A stretch of DNA of 64,000 nt, from positions 594,591,581 through 594,655,580 of the forward strand of contig OZ010789.1 of the NCBI GenBank assembly GCA_963932465.1, read 5' to 3'. The stretch is from Maratus speciosus. Lineage: Eukaryota; Arthropoda; Arachnida; Araneae; Salticidae. A program made the translations under genes and the position numbers. The notes under the pieces are model-generated. The model did not search any database, had not been told where the DNA came from, and saw nothing but the letters and a program-made list of their open reading frames with translations. This document shows, piece after piece, positions 23,833-35,878 of the stretch (its first letter is position 1; each line of letters starts with the position of its first letter).

Positions 23833-26820
23833 TCATAAATATGCTTTCAAAAGATGGCATGTTCTTTTATTTATTTATTTTTTTTTTTTTAAGTTTTAAT
23901 CATTGTAAATTATAATTCTTATAAGGTAACTCTACGATAGATGGACATAGAGGAGAAATGTCCAGTCTAAATATTTCCGAAACTTGATCATAGAACGCAG
24001 AATAAACTTTGTTCGTAGGAAATAGTTTTAAGAGTTCATTCATTGCGACGTGCTGTTGAGTTTTTCGATTATAAAAAGGAAGTCTAATTTTAATGTTTAT
24101 TCCATTAAGTAGTTGAATATTTTGTCAAGTTAGGTTTCTAAATATTTTGCAGTACGTACGTTATATATTTGTTTACTATATGGTCTTTTAAAGCACGCAT
24201 ATAATCCAATCTTTGCTTGTAAACCTCAAACATAGACGTACAATGGCGCAGTTGCGCTTTAAATCGGGTTGCCATCTGTCCTTCAATTTCAGGATAGATG
24301 GCCACATCAAGTCGAGGAGAGATGACCACCTTCAATCCATATTTCAAAATTATACGGAGTGCAGGTTTTAATTCAATTAAGGATATTAATTATATTTAAA
24401 GTTATATAACCTTTATATTTAAAATTATATTAAGTGAATAATTGTTTAAATTTTAACTAACATAACTATTTTAATGATAATAATATAATAGGGTCTAAAA
24501 ATGTATTTGTTTTCATAAAATATTGAAAACTTTCACCCCAGAAACAGATAAAGTAGATAAAAAGCGAAGAAAAATAAACACGACATTTCAAGCAGCGAAA
24601 AAGATGAGATATATTTCAAATTATCAGATTTTACATATTCCAAGGGAATAGTTTTGGAAGAGGATCATTTTGTTGGTTGTGGAGAAGAATATAATACGTC
24701 GCCCAGAAAGGATTGCCAGATAAAATGTATAATGTGCTGAAGCGGCTCCACAAAACGAGTACAAACTATCAAGGCATTTGCTAAAAAGGTAGTAAAAAAT
24801 TACGAAAAAGGAAGAATTTAAATTATACTTCAAATTTTTTTATTTGAATTTTATTCACTCATTTTCCGTGACATAATTTCATCATTACGAATATTATATG
24901 TTATTTATGATTAAGTATAAGAAATGTGTTATTTTGTCAATTTTAACTTCATTTTTCATTCTTGTATTTTATGGCCATCTCTCCTCGACAAGAAGGAGAG
25001 AGGCCATTTTAATTTCAATTTTATTTACCACTTATTGTTCTCAAAATTTTACTATTTTTTGCCCAAAATATGTGTATATATATAAGAATTTTAAATATGC
25101 AATAATATTTCTTGTATTTGCATTCTAAGAATTTTAATTTCATTCTTTAAAAACTATGGCCCTCTAACCTAGAATTACCCTAATAGTTTTATTTATTTTT
25201 ACATGAGGCTTTAAATATATTTTAAGTCGTATAGCATTTTGAAATAACTTTTATTACAAATATGTTATTCTTAGTTTACCTGGATTTCATAGTGTTATCG
25301 TACAATGGTTTCAAACGCATAAACAAGAATTCGTAATGAAAAATATTTTTCTTCACTTTAGATTACGCTATTATAAATAATTTCTTTTTTTACTGAAACA
25401 CGTGATAAGTGTAAAATTTGGCAGAAAAAAAAATATCCATGGTAATTTTAAAGTGCACAAAAGCAGAAATAAATGGCCAAGTGCAAGTATTACCCGCGGT
25501 TAGATGATTGCTTACAATAAATATATGAATTAACTATATTATTAAAAAAATCGTTGCTAAAAGAATAATGACTTTTTGAAAAACTATACAACGATGGGTT
25601 GTGTATAGCTGTATATACTAGGCAAGAGAAGAAATAATAGAATATACAAGAAATACTAGAAAAGAATGAATGGGGATACCATAAAAGTTTAAATAGATAT
25701 GAAGTCTAAATTACATGGAATTTTGCAATTCTGTGTATCTCTGTTTTTATCTAGCACTAATGTACTTATGATGAACTTATGTCCGTACTGATAATAAAAC
25801 AAGTGCATATTTAAAATTCATTTGCATTTCATAAAAACTAAATTCAGCGTAGTAATAATCTTTTCTGTTTACAGTGTATAGCTAAAACGTAATCCTTGTT
25901 AAAAGATTAAACTAGGCATTGTGCTAAGGGCGTTTCGAAAGGAAGCGCAAAGTTGCTACGCCGCCTTGGTCCGTGCTGCTTTTTTCCAGATAGGTTTTAT
26001 TTAACTTTTAAACACACGGGAGGCGTATTGGGAAATCCATCAATGCAAACTAGTCGCGAATCGCATAATATTTATGTGCTTAATTCTAATTAAATGAGTT
26101 TGTTTTTAACAATTTGACGTTTATTGCTTTTATACTGCTTCTGGGCATCGTATTGCACAAATGTATCATTAAAAGTTGTTACTAGGCTTTAAAAACCAAT
26201 GGTGCGTAATATATGGTACGCCTCTGTCATTATGTATATCCAAACCGTCCGTGTCTCTAATGGTTAATATCTGGGCTACTTACCGATGATTCTTTCCAAA
26301 AATCATTATCAACAATGATTTTATACTTCTACTACAATAGGTACTTCAGTGCTCCTCAACACCTTTGCTGAATGCCCGCAAATCGAAATTTGTTTGTAAT
26401 GCAAAAATCCGCTTTTCTCAAAAACTATGTGATCTGGGGTAAACGCTATAGTTTTCCTGCAAGTTTTTAATTAAATTCTACTACCTCTAATTTTTCCATA
26501 ATTTTAGTTTCAGTAAATTCGGAAGTATAAGGGGGGAGGGTTACATATTTTTGCACGACATCTTTGACGATATCTCTGAAATATAACATCTAAAACTAAA
26601 AAAAAAAAAAAAAAAAAAATGCATTTTTGAATTCAGCATTACCAAGGCTTTCACACGATACCCCACACAATGTACAAAGTATAATTTTTTAGAAATAACT
26701 TAATTAGCCCCTCTAAATTATTCCTAAATATATTTGTAAATGTTTAATAATCTGTAAATATACGGATCACTAGATTTTATTACTTTCCCAATTTGAAGTT
26801 TCCACGATCTATATTTTAAG
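23833..26820. other. AT-rich block with scattered small repeats
   Basis: GTCGAGGAGAGATG at about 24313-24326 is the exact reverse complement of CATCTCTCCTCGAC at about 24975-24988, with weaker similarity around both (a GATGGCC word on each side). This suggests a relic inverted-repeat element of about 0.7 kb. An A20 run lies at about 26600-26619. A GC-richer patch lies at 25930-26030. No supported ORF. Confidence 0.4.
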
Positions 26821-26833
26821 AGTATAATGGCCG

Positions 26834-26893
26834 TGACAGACAGACACAGGCGTGATCTTACAGTGGTTCCGTTTTTTCTTTTATGTACGGAAC
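26834..26893. repeat. GACA tract with terminal hairpin
   Basis: A GTGACAGACAGACACAGG tract is followed by GTTCCGT (26866-26872) pairing with ACGGAAC (26887-26893). A GTTCCGT...ACGGAAC ending next to GACA repeats is seen in many arthropod non-autonomous elements. The preceding ~480 bases may be part of the same element, but no left end was found. Confidence 0.55.
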
Positions 26894-26900
26894 ACTAAAA

Positions 26901-27621
26901 ATAAGAAATTAAATTTAAATATATGACTTTTTAATTGCGTTTTCCGTATGCTAAGGTAATTATAGATCGTAATCCGATGTTGAATGTTTACTATTCTTAA
27001 TATTTGATTTTCTTTAAATTAAAGAAATCACTCATTCGCGGGATTCAATTTATTTATTAATTGTTAAAATGAAAAAAAAGAAATAATATGGAACATATTT
27101 CAAAATTTCTTGATGTATTTATAGTTGTAATTATTATAATGGACATTTATTCCATAAATAAATATTCTAAAATTCAACATAATACTTCATTCTATTATTG
27201 TAGTCACGCGAAATTTAAATCTGCAGATTAGTATTTGAATTATATTATCTTGTTTTCGGAAAAGGTAAAATATGTCATGCAAACATTCAACAAATGTCAT
27301 CAGTGATTTGGGACAGATTTATTCAATTATCTCGCGATTTCAAACAATTGTTATGTAGGAAAATATTTATTAGCACATTTCTGGAAAACTTCCTCTTTGT
27401 TCTTTTTATTTGTACATGAAATGGTTGCGATTATTGCAAATGAAGAGATTATATGTAAACTTGAGAATTCTCATTGAATAATTTCATTGCCACAGTAAGT
27501 GTAATAAATTTAATCATATAGAAAACATTTTAATTATTCTGTTTAATAAATTTAAAAATTAAATCTGAATTTACAGCATATTTACAATTAGTAAGTATTG
27601 CTGTGTTTAAAATAGTGAATA
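26901..27621. other. AT-rich block, nothing identified
   Basis: No coding or repeat structure recognised. Confidence 0.4.
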
Positions 27622-27623
27622 TA

Positions 27624-28301
27624 CAGTGTGTTCACAAACGGAATATAAAATTTTAATATTCCTTTAAATAAAATGTAGTTAAAACAATTTCGTATTTTTC
27701 TTATTAGGAAATGGGCAAAATGTTAGATTTTGTAATGGTGACGCTAAAAGGCGCTGAATATCTCATACGATTATGAGAAACATCATTAAGTATGGAAATT
27801 AGCAGAAACGTCTGCGTCACGGGAAAATGAATCATTTTCCAGGAAAACGTGGCTCCTCCGTATTGGACTTCGAATTTGGATTAATGAATGCCTTTAGATC
27901 ACCATTTTCTCGTGCGCAAAATTTGACGTGAAAACGTAATGCCGTGGTTACTCCATTCTCCTGATATCGCATCTTGAATTTTTTTCTTTATTCGTTCATG
28001 AAGAACATCGTTTATAAGACAAAGGTAACACGTGTGCGTGAGGTCAAACAACGCATTAGCGAAACCTTCATTTTGGTTACACAGGGTATTTTGATCTGTA
28101 TGTGGATTGTCTGAACTATCGTCTTCATATTCTGCGACAGTTAAAGCTGCAAACTAACGGAGCATATATAGTGATCTATTGTAGTCTTTAAAAACTTTTT
28201 GATATGCATTTTTTCTTTCAACATTAAAAGTAAAATCTTACTTCTTTTATTTTTCTTTTAATATAATGTCCATGTAATATAATTCATTTGTGGATACCCT
28301 G
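27624..28301 (+). mobile_element. Truncated Tc1/mariner-like element, 678 bp
   Basis: The left end CAGTGTGTTCACAAACGGAA and the reverse complement of the right end (CAGGGTATCCACAAATGAAT) are imperfect TIRs. Both sides are flanked by TA (27622-27623, 28302-28303). The inside holds a decayed piece of transposase C-terminus on the plus strand. The size implies loss of most of the gene. Confidence 0.75.
27927..28180 (+). pseudogene. Transposase C-terminal fragment
   Basis: Plus frame from about 27957 gives SPDIAS, the third-Asp block, then after a one-base shift at 27974 LNFFLYSFMKNIVYKTKV and TRVREVKQRISETF. This matches the usual mariner-like stretch after the third Asp (SPDL, then FFLWG, then a K.VY.T segment and a helix with QRI). 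Stops follow at WIV* and CDS*. The first two catalytic blocks are not recognisable. Confidence 0.65.
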
Positions 28302-28374
28302 TATCTTGTGTTATATAATAATGATAAAAATTCCCGTGATTATGAAATGTAAAGTTTGACCACCTAGTGTTTTA

Positions 28375-30148
28375 ATTTATGCTGTTTAATAAGAAATTGA
28401 TTACAAAAATGAACCTCACCTAATTAGCTATAAATAATTCGAGAATACCTATTTCCCCATTAAGCATATAACTGCCATTAAAAAATATAGAACATATATT
28501 TATAATTACTCATAGTTGTAACTGTTTTTTGGTACGATAAAATATTATTTAGTTTTCATAAATAACGAATAAAATCAAAGAAATTTGCTAATATTATTTC
28601 GAAAAAAAAATAAGGAATACAATATACATTTTAAGCTTCATAATTTTTATTTATCGCCTTCTTGCCAAAGGAAAAGTAAAATATTTGGTAATATAAAGCT
28701 ATATCATTCATTGTTTGATTGAAGTCTGTTTGATGTTTTCAATGTTATACGAGCGATGATTGCCATTATATTTACATAAATCGTAATAAAAAAATATCCC
28801 TTTATTTAAATATACAAACAATACAATTTTTCCAATGCGCATAATATTTATTTTATACTAATAACAATATCATAGAAATTTATTCCGTTGTCTGGCATGC
28901 TCCATGATTCTCATTATTTTTCGATCTAAAATCTTTGAAAGAATAAAACTTTTTTTTTTGTTAGGCAATATATTCTTTTCTGTTCAGCATCAGACGAAAG
29001 ATATCGGTTATTCGTGTTTATGGGAATACACATTTACCAAAAAATATATTTTTTTTTAATTCCTCATTCATCGTTTTTTTTATATGATTGTTTTTAAAAT
29101 GATAAACCATTTGTTTCGGAAATCAAGCTTGAACCTTTGTTGTTTTCTGACGATATGAAATGAAAAAAATTATAATAAAATACGAATAAATGTAAAAGAT
29201 GGATTGGATTTTTTTTTAATACGCCAATCGCAGTCAAAGCATCAGGCGTAATTTTCAGATGAACATTGAATGCCTATATAAGACAGTTAAAAAATAAATA
29301 ACACTGTTTCAATTAATGCTGTTTAATAAGGAATTGATTACAAAACTAAACCTCCCCTAATTAGCTATAAATAATTCGAGAATATATATTTCACCATTAA
29401 ACTGCCATTAAAAAATATTGAAAATATATTTATAATTACTCATAGTTGTAACTGTGTTTTGGTATGATAAAAGATTATTTAGTTTTCAAAAATAACAAAT
29501 TAAATCAAATAAATTTGCTTATATTTTTTCGAAAAAAGGAATGCATTATGCATTTTAAGCTTCATGATTTTTGTTTATTGCTTTCTTGCGAAAGGAGAAG
29601 TAAAATATTTACTAATATAAAGCTATATCATTCATTGTTCGATTGAAGTCTGTATGTTGTTTTCTATGTTATACGAGCCATGATTACCATTATATTTACA
29701 TAAATCGTCATTAAAAAAATATCCCTTTATTTAAATATACAAACAATACAATTTTCCCAATGTGCATAATATTTATTTTATACTAATAATAATATCATAG
29801 AAATATATTTCGTTGTCTGACATCATCCATGATTCTCATTATTTTTCATTCTCAAATCTTTGAAAAATATATTTTTTTTTTGTTCTTTTTTAGGCGGTAT
29901 ATCCTTTTCTGTTCAGCATAAGAAGAAAGATGTCGGTAATTCATGTTTATGGGAATACACATTTCCCCCCAAAAATATATTTTTTTAAATTCCACATTCA
30001 TCGTTATTTTATATGATTGTTTTCAAAATCATAAACCATTTGTTTCGGAAATCAAGCTTGAAACTTCTTGTTTTCTGACAATATGAACAGGTAAAATGAA
30101 AAGAATGATAATAAAATACGAATAAATAAATAAAAAAAAACGGTTTGG

Positions 30149-30190
<42 letters not shown>

Positions 30191-30268
30191 ACGTCAATTG
30201 CAGTCAAAACATTAGTCGTAATTTTCAGATGAACATTGAATCCTTTTATAACACAATTTAAAAAATAA
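28375..30268. repeat. ~938-bp sequence in tandem, two copies
   Basis: Copy 1 is about 28375-29310 and copy 2 about 29313-30268. Both start ATGCTGTTTAATAAG and share the order GCTATAAATAATTCGAGAAT, ATATAAAGCTATATCATTC, GTTTATGGGAATACACATTT and AATTTTCAGATGAACATTGA. Copy 2 has a T35 run at 30152-30186 where copy 1 has a much shorter run. No conserved ORF spans the copies. A third, more diverged partial copy is at 38755-39395. Confidence 0.88.
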
Positions 30269-31508
30269 CTCTTCACAATTCTGTAAATGATTTTAAAATG
30301 ATGATACATGATTTTATATAAGGCTTTTGATTTTCTAGTAATGGAGCATGCGTTGAAATCACTAAAGCATTTGTAAATAAATAAGGACGCTCGAAGATCA
30401 TTTATGATAAAAGTTTGTTTTGCTTAAATATTAAGATAGATTACTTTTTCTAGGATATTTTTAACATAAACAAAAATACAATCAGTCTAACCAGAAAATA
30501 ACTAATTAAGTTTGTAAAAATTTAGAGAAATAACTACGAAAAACGAAAAAAAAATACACACAAGGAACTTTTATAAGATAATGAGTTCCAATGTTTAACA
30601 CTAGGAAATCTAAAATATTCCTGTTAAGTTTTATCAATAGTATAATATGTTGAAAAGCAGTTGGAAAACTTTAAGCACTTATGTTAAGAGATAGATTGTT
30701 TTAGAGAAACTACACCAAAAACATTATCAGTTTTTAATCTAATTAAAATTGAAGAGTTCAGAACTTAATGTTGAACAGCTCTGCATAATACAGCAATTGT
30801 TAATTTTCGTATTGATATATTTTCAGAATCAAAATATAAATTCATATTAATTACAATTTCTCTAAGCTTGTATGAATTGGGTATTTGTAAAAATAGCAGC
30901 ATTACAAAGGAGTATATGCAAAAATTTGAGATAAAAACTACAAATAATAAAAATTAGTCAACATTAATTAACATTTCTTATCTATCAGGGATATCTGATG
31001 TAGCGGTTTTAGCATAAACCTTTTTGGGGAACTATGTAACAAACGATTTTCTAAATGACGTTTCATATTAATTTTAAGAGATTTGAAAGCTAATTTTATG
31101 TTTCTATTCTTTATGCATTTTTATATATTAATCCTGTTAAAGTATTTTTTTTTTATATTGCATACGCAAAGCAAACAAAAACTGCAATTATTTTGCAAAC
31201 AACAGAAATTAAGAATACTTTTCAGAAAAAATAATGTACCACATTAAATTATACTAGTAAATCTGCAGATCAGGAGCCTCAACGTCAGCTCTGCAAGTCA
31301 TTGTTTTTAGACTCACTTTGGTAATATTCAGTTTCCTGCAAACCGCAATTTAAAGTTTTCAAATTATGTAATTATTTATAACAATAAAAAATACGAAGTT
31401 TTCAGACATTAGAAGCATTAAATTAAAAACGTTATGGAAGGATGTTTCAAAATTTTCATGAGCTGTTAATTCTGGTATATTTTTTAAATAATAAAGTAGA
31501 TTTCTTCA
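30269..31508. other. AT-rich block, nothing identified
   Basis: No repeat or frame that I can support. Confidence 0.4.
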
Positions 31509-31525
31509 GGGGGGCTCCGCCCCCC
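31509..31525. other. Perfect GC hairpin in AT-rich context
   Basis: GGGGGGCTCCGCCCCCC forms a 7-bp perfect stem with a TCC loop and is followed by CAGAACCCCGTGG. Such islands often mark transposon ends. No CTRR end follows, so it is not called a Helitron terminus. Confidence 0.6.
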
Positions 31526-32165
31526 AGAACCCCGTGGTCTTATTAATTTACATACGTAACTTTTTATTGATTGCGCTGGTTTAAATTGCGCAAATTTTAG
31601 ATTTATTTTTACACTTCAGAACCTTATTTTTCAATACTGGTAACACAGAAGATGATTTACATTGACGCAATTATATTAAACGTTTAGGTTTTATAAATGA
31701 AAATGTAATTTCCTTTAAAAATAAAATAATTTTCATTCATATTTTCTGAAATGAGGCGGCATTAAGAAGTACCACCCGTCAAAAAACATTTTTTCAGGCA
31801 ATCTAGTTAATGCTTGGTTTTTAAGAATGAAAATATTTATTTCCCGATACAATGACGTCATTTTCGACAACGATAATTTTTCGGTGCATAATTTTGATAT
31901 TTACTATATATTTGCTTTTCAAAAGTTGTTTTTTTCGCATTGGAATTTTCGATTAAGAATTAACATTTCTGTTAGCTGTGTGCAGACGATAAACCATGAG
32001 ATATTAGTAACATTTTTTTTTTCATAATAAGAATTAATATCATAACACAAGCCCCTTTTATTTCAACCTGAAAGCGTATTCGTTTTATTTTTGATATATG
32101 AGATCAAATTCACCTTCTTTCCGTATTTTCACTTTATTTCTAATATGAAGGCGTATTCATGTCTA
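31526..32165. other. AT-rich block, nothing identified
   Basis: Frames here (for example 31827-32027) are A/T codon noise. No structure recognised. Confidence 0.4.
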
Positions 32166-32360
32166 TTTTTACCGACTTCAAAAAAAGGAGGAGGTTATCA
32201 ATTCGACGCGTATGTATGTTTTTTTTTTTATGTATGTTCACCGATTGCTCCGGAACTTTTTGTCCGATTTATGTGATTTTTGTTTTAATTGAAAGAGGAT
32301 ACTCTCGAATTGGTACCACTTCCGTTTCATCGAAATTGGTTCAGTAGTTTTTTAATAATT
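32166..32360 (+). repeat. Dispersed arthropod repeat, CCGACTTCAAAA type
   Basis: Reads ACCGACTTCAAAAAAAGGAG, then GAGGTTATCAATTCGAC, a T run, ATGTATGTTCACCGATTGCT and GGTACCACTTCCG, ending CGAAATTGGTTCAGTAG. The CCGACTTCAAAAA(A)GGAGGAGGTT opening is, to my knowledge, a widespread interspersed sequence in arthropods. The two short frames over it are incidental. Confidence 0.55.
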
Positions 32361-32454
32361 CAACAAAAACCAATAAAATGAAGGATTTCACCCAGATTAT
32401 CTTTCATTGTTGCAACCAGTTTCTCAATCATAAGCATAAAACTATGTATTTATA

Positions 32455-32580
32455 TACGTTAGCGCCAAGTTGTCGCCAAACATGGTGCAGTTAGGTGAAT
32501 TATCGCCAAATTTGGCGGCCAAAATAAGTTGCCATAAATGAAGCCAACTTGGCTGTAACTGACTAATTTGGCGATATTCC
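32455..32580. repeat. Cluster of CGCCAAA / TTTGGCG motifs
   Basis: Motifs at about 32463, 32473, 32503, 32509 and 32568 (GCGCCAA, TCGCCAAA, TCGCCAAATTTGGCGG, TTTGGCGA), partly palindromic. Probably a relic of an element related to the two MITEs downstream, which carry the same word; no ends were found. Confidence 0.45.
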
Positions 32581-32764
32581 CATTCAAATTCAGTAATGGA
32601 TCTTCCCCAATCTGTTTCTTCGCATTTTCTAATCGACAGTCCTATTTAAAATTCTCAATTGGCAACTTCTACTAGATAACATTAATGATAACTTTCCTGT
32701 ATAGGGGCTTTGGAGAGAAAATGAAAATTTCACGCATATTTTCTAACAACCTATTAACTCTCTC

Positions 32765-33047
32765 GGTACTACTTAGTTATCCCGTCGACCAATTTCGCCA
32801 AATTATATAAATCGCCAAATTATACAAATTGACATAATTTTTATTTTAAATAACGAAAGAACAAATAAATTAGTATAACATTAATAAAAATACAAATAAA
32901 ACGTTGAAATAAAAATCACTTGATGACGTAAACACGTGTAACTTGCTTAAAGCCAAGTGAATGTGACATTTACGATCAACCATTATTGGCATTTAATCTT
33001 ATAGTTTGGCGATAGATTTTTGGTCGACGCGATAACTAAGTAGTACC
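32765..33047. mobile_element. 283-bp MITE with 8-bp target duplication
   Basis: Left end GGTACTACTTAGTTATCCCG then TCGACCAA. The right end is its reverse complement with one change (CGATAACTAAGTAGTACC). Flanks are ACTCTCTC (32757-32764) and ACTGTCTC (33048-33055), an 8-bp duplication with one mismatch. The interior carries CGCCAAAT words near both ends and no ORF. An 8-bp duplication fits hAT, P or Merlin types; the TIR does not decide. Confidence 0.8.
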
Positions 33048-33055
33048 ACTGTCTC

Positions 33056-33960
33056 ATATACACAAGCAAGTTTTTCAATATTTATAAATTTATTTATTCT
33101 AAACAACCATTTGTCTACTTTTATATGCAAACACAAGTTGAGCCAAGATCCCTTATGCTGTTAAAGTACAGGATTAACAACAAACAAAGAAAAAAAAGGA
33201 GTAACTCTAATTAGTATTATAGGCGGCATTGTTATGGTGCGGTGTATTTACATGGCACAGAACTTAAACATCAGTAGGCAAAGGCATAATTGCGAAAGCA
33301 AGTCAGTGAGTTACGCAGTCATGAAAACATTTGAATTGTATCAAGAAATGAGAACAAGTAAATTTGAATCAGATTGCCCGATAAAAGCAAAAGGTGCGCG
33401 AAACTAACAGCAAACATGGTGTAAAGGAAATGCGAATATCAAGTTGCTTCCGAAAGTTCTATATATTTTGCAGTACTATATTCACTAAAATACGTCAGTT
33501 ACTATGCAGACCGATGACACTTTAACCAAGACTATTAAATGAGCATGACGATGTATTTCTAATCTTCCGTAATCGAGCCCACAGTTAAGGCTAGCGTGAA
33601 ACAAAAAAAAAATATCAGCAGCAATGTGGTTTAATGTAAATGTGGGTATCATAAAATATTTAATTCGCAAAACGCTTCAATGCACCAAATCATATTAGCT
33701 CAGAAACAACAATTGGCAGTGGACTCAATAACGGTAGATTACTCAATAGTTTTAAAATCTCCACTGCCCAACGTATTGGAAATGATGATGCAATAAGAAG
33801 CATAAATGCCTAAGTGAGTTAAGCTGATTTTGTCAAGAAAGATTAAATACATAACAACCAAAAATAAACAAAATGCCGTCATGATGCAATGAGTTCTCAA
33901 TTTCTCTATCAGAATCTTTAGATTTGGCGAAAGATTAAGCAAATAATTTAAATTATGAAT
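33056..33960. other. AT-rich block, nothing identified
   Basis: No recognisable features apart from one GATTTGGCGAAAG motif near 33924. Confidence 0.4.
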
Positions 33961-33968
33961 AAAAGTAC

Positions 33969-34163
33969 GGCACAGATGTCATATACGCCCCATATTGGCG
34001 CGATTTCTTTCTGACGCCAATGTCATATACGCAACGGGTACTTAACTGGCGCCAAAGTGTCGTTATTTAAATTGATAAGGTAACCCGGATGTTGTTGTTT
34101 ATGCTGTTGATGTTTTCGCCAAATTGGCGTCCGAAAAAATCGCGCCAATATGACATCTGTGCG
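33969..34163. mobile_element. 195-bp MITE with 8-bp target duplication
   Basis: Flanked exactly by AAAAGTAC on both sides (33961-33968 and 34164-34171). The ends are inverted: GGCACAGATGTCATAT... against ...ATATGACATCTGTGCG, with ATTGGCGCGATTT and GACGCCAA words just inside each. TTTGGCG-type motifs are dense. No ORF. Likely of the same broad class as 32765-33047, though the TIR differs. Confidence 0.85.
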
Positions 34164-34225
34164 AAAAGTACCATGCTGAAATGCTTAGCATACATTCATT
34201 TAAGCACATTGGCATTGCGTATACA

Positions 34226-34429
34226 TTATACATTACATATTGGCACTTGCATAATATCTCCATATAAGAAAACATTAATGCCACCAAAAAATAATTTGTT
34301 TTTAAATTCTTGAAGCCACAAATGAATTATATATAAATTCTCTTTTGATACTATAAAAATTTCATCAATGACCAGCCATTTGAGGGAACACCATTTAAGA
34401 CTTTCCCGCTGTAGTCTTTTCACGATCAT
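34226..34429 (-). pseudogene. Pif1-like helicase fragment (Helitron type)
   Basis: The 67-codon minus frame contains WLVIDEIFIV, a Walker B (motif II) of the Pif1/RecD helicase family. It is followed by LWLQEFKN and FFGGINVFLYGDIMQVP, the FGG..V...GD..Q.P motif III. This order and spacing is that of Pif1-type helicases carried by eukaryotic Helitrons. The Walker A motif upstream is not recognisable, and downstream the frame stops 4 codons after motif III. It is a relic, not a host PIF1 gene: no introns or flanking domains are visible. Confidence 0.75.
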
Positions 34430-35184
34430 TTTTTGATAAGTTATTCGGTTTTCATGTACCCTAATGGCTCATGGTGCATGTAAACTCCGTCGCGGGTGCG
34501 AAGACCTCAAAGTTACCTATGAATTATACCTCTGAGGTGCCTTGCCAGCTAAAGGTCTCGTCATCTGATTAAGCTTCTAAATTACGAGATTAACATGAGT
34601 AGCAATGCAAAGGTGCTAAACAACAAGATATAAATGTTAACTAACTGGCATAAAAAAGTTCATAATTAAGAAATAGGCACTGCCGATAGAAAAAAGAACT
34701 AGGCGCTCATCAGGTTTATTGCCGCTACGTGGCGATTATGTGGTCTCCTACGCCGATGACAGGTATAAAAAACCCGTTCATCTAGGGCAACCCGGAAGAT
34801 AAGGGCCTGGTCATCGGTTAGTATGAAAAATGAGTCATTGGGTTTCTCTTCTCTATTTCATAGAGCATTTTCAGTAAGCCGAAGAACTTTTTATTGTCGG
34901 TTTCCAAAGTTCGATATTTTTTCATGTGAGCAGCATCTCCTGTCGTTCTACCCATGTCCAAATAGAGAAACAAAAATATTCAATTTAAAAATAAAGCTAT
35001 TAAATCTGAAGAAGAATAAATGTAACATATATATATAAAGAATTTTCATAGAAAACCTGTGTTATTAATGTACACACTGATCTGGACAAAAGTATTTACT
35101 TATCAAAATAACATCTTTAAAAGTCCGTAATTTCCTCCAAAAGAATCATGCAAAAATTGTAATGCGAAAAAACTAAAAAGCGAA
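34430..35184. other. Mixed-composition block
   Basis: Somewhat GC-richer than its surroundings at 34470-34560 and 34690-34820. It could be further decayed Helitron body, but no motif supports that. A 71-codon frame at 34823-35038 is unassigned. Confidence 0.35.
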
Positions 35185-35878
35185 AAATAAACTTTTTTAC
35201 CAAAAATAAAACCGACTTCAAAAACTACTACAAAGTAAAAAATATTTTTTTTACATAATAGTTAATAAGAAATTAAATTAACAGCATTGTATTTATCATG
35301 CGTATTATTATATTTATGTACATTAATTTGATTTTTTGGAGTCGGTGCCAGCCAAGCCAAGTTCAAAATTAAAATTGTTCATCCAATACACATCGTAACA
35401 AGATTCAGCAGAGCCGTTTAGGAAAAAAATTCCATTCTCAATCAACTTTGACACCATTCTGCATTTGAAAATCTGTCTTTGGCTATGATTTTTTTACATA
35501 ATAGCCTGTATAAACACACTAATTTTATAATAACCCTTAATTTAGCACACATAATTACAGCTAATCTCACTTGAAAATACACGTTTATAAAATCAGATGA
35601 AATGTTTCAAAAATGGTAAAGTTAAAATTTTTTAACTAAATAACAAATCGTAAAAAATCTCGTACATATTTGGATGTGTGTCTGTTGGATAGTTATACTT
35701 AACTTCGTTTGGCTGGCACCGACTCCAAAAAATCAAATTAATGTACATAAATATAATAATACGCATGATAAATACAATGCTCTTAATTTAATTTCTTATT
35801 AACTATTATGTAAAAAATTTTTATTTACTTTGTAGTAGTTTTTGAAGTCGGTTTTATTTTTGGTAAAAAAGTTTATTT
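35185..35878. mobile_element. 694-bp element with ~179-bp inverted ends
   Basis: The left arm (35185-35363) reads AAATAAACTTTTTTACCAAA, then AATAAAACCGACTTCAAAAA, and ends GGAGTCGGTGCCAGCCAAG. The right arm (35701-35878) is its reverse complement with few changes. The middle ~337 bp is single copy. No ORF. Target duplication not resolved because both flanks are A/T simple sequence. The element includes the dispersed ACCGACTTCAAAAA word also seen at 32166. Confidence 0.82.

Noticed and set aside
24138..24347. 69-codon minus frame with plausible amino-acid mix
   Set aside because: No family recognised, no splice or start context, short.
32455..32580. A third complete MITE
   Set aside because: The motifs are dense, but terminal inverted repeats and a target duplication could not be matched.
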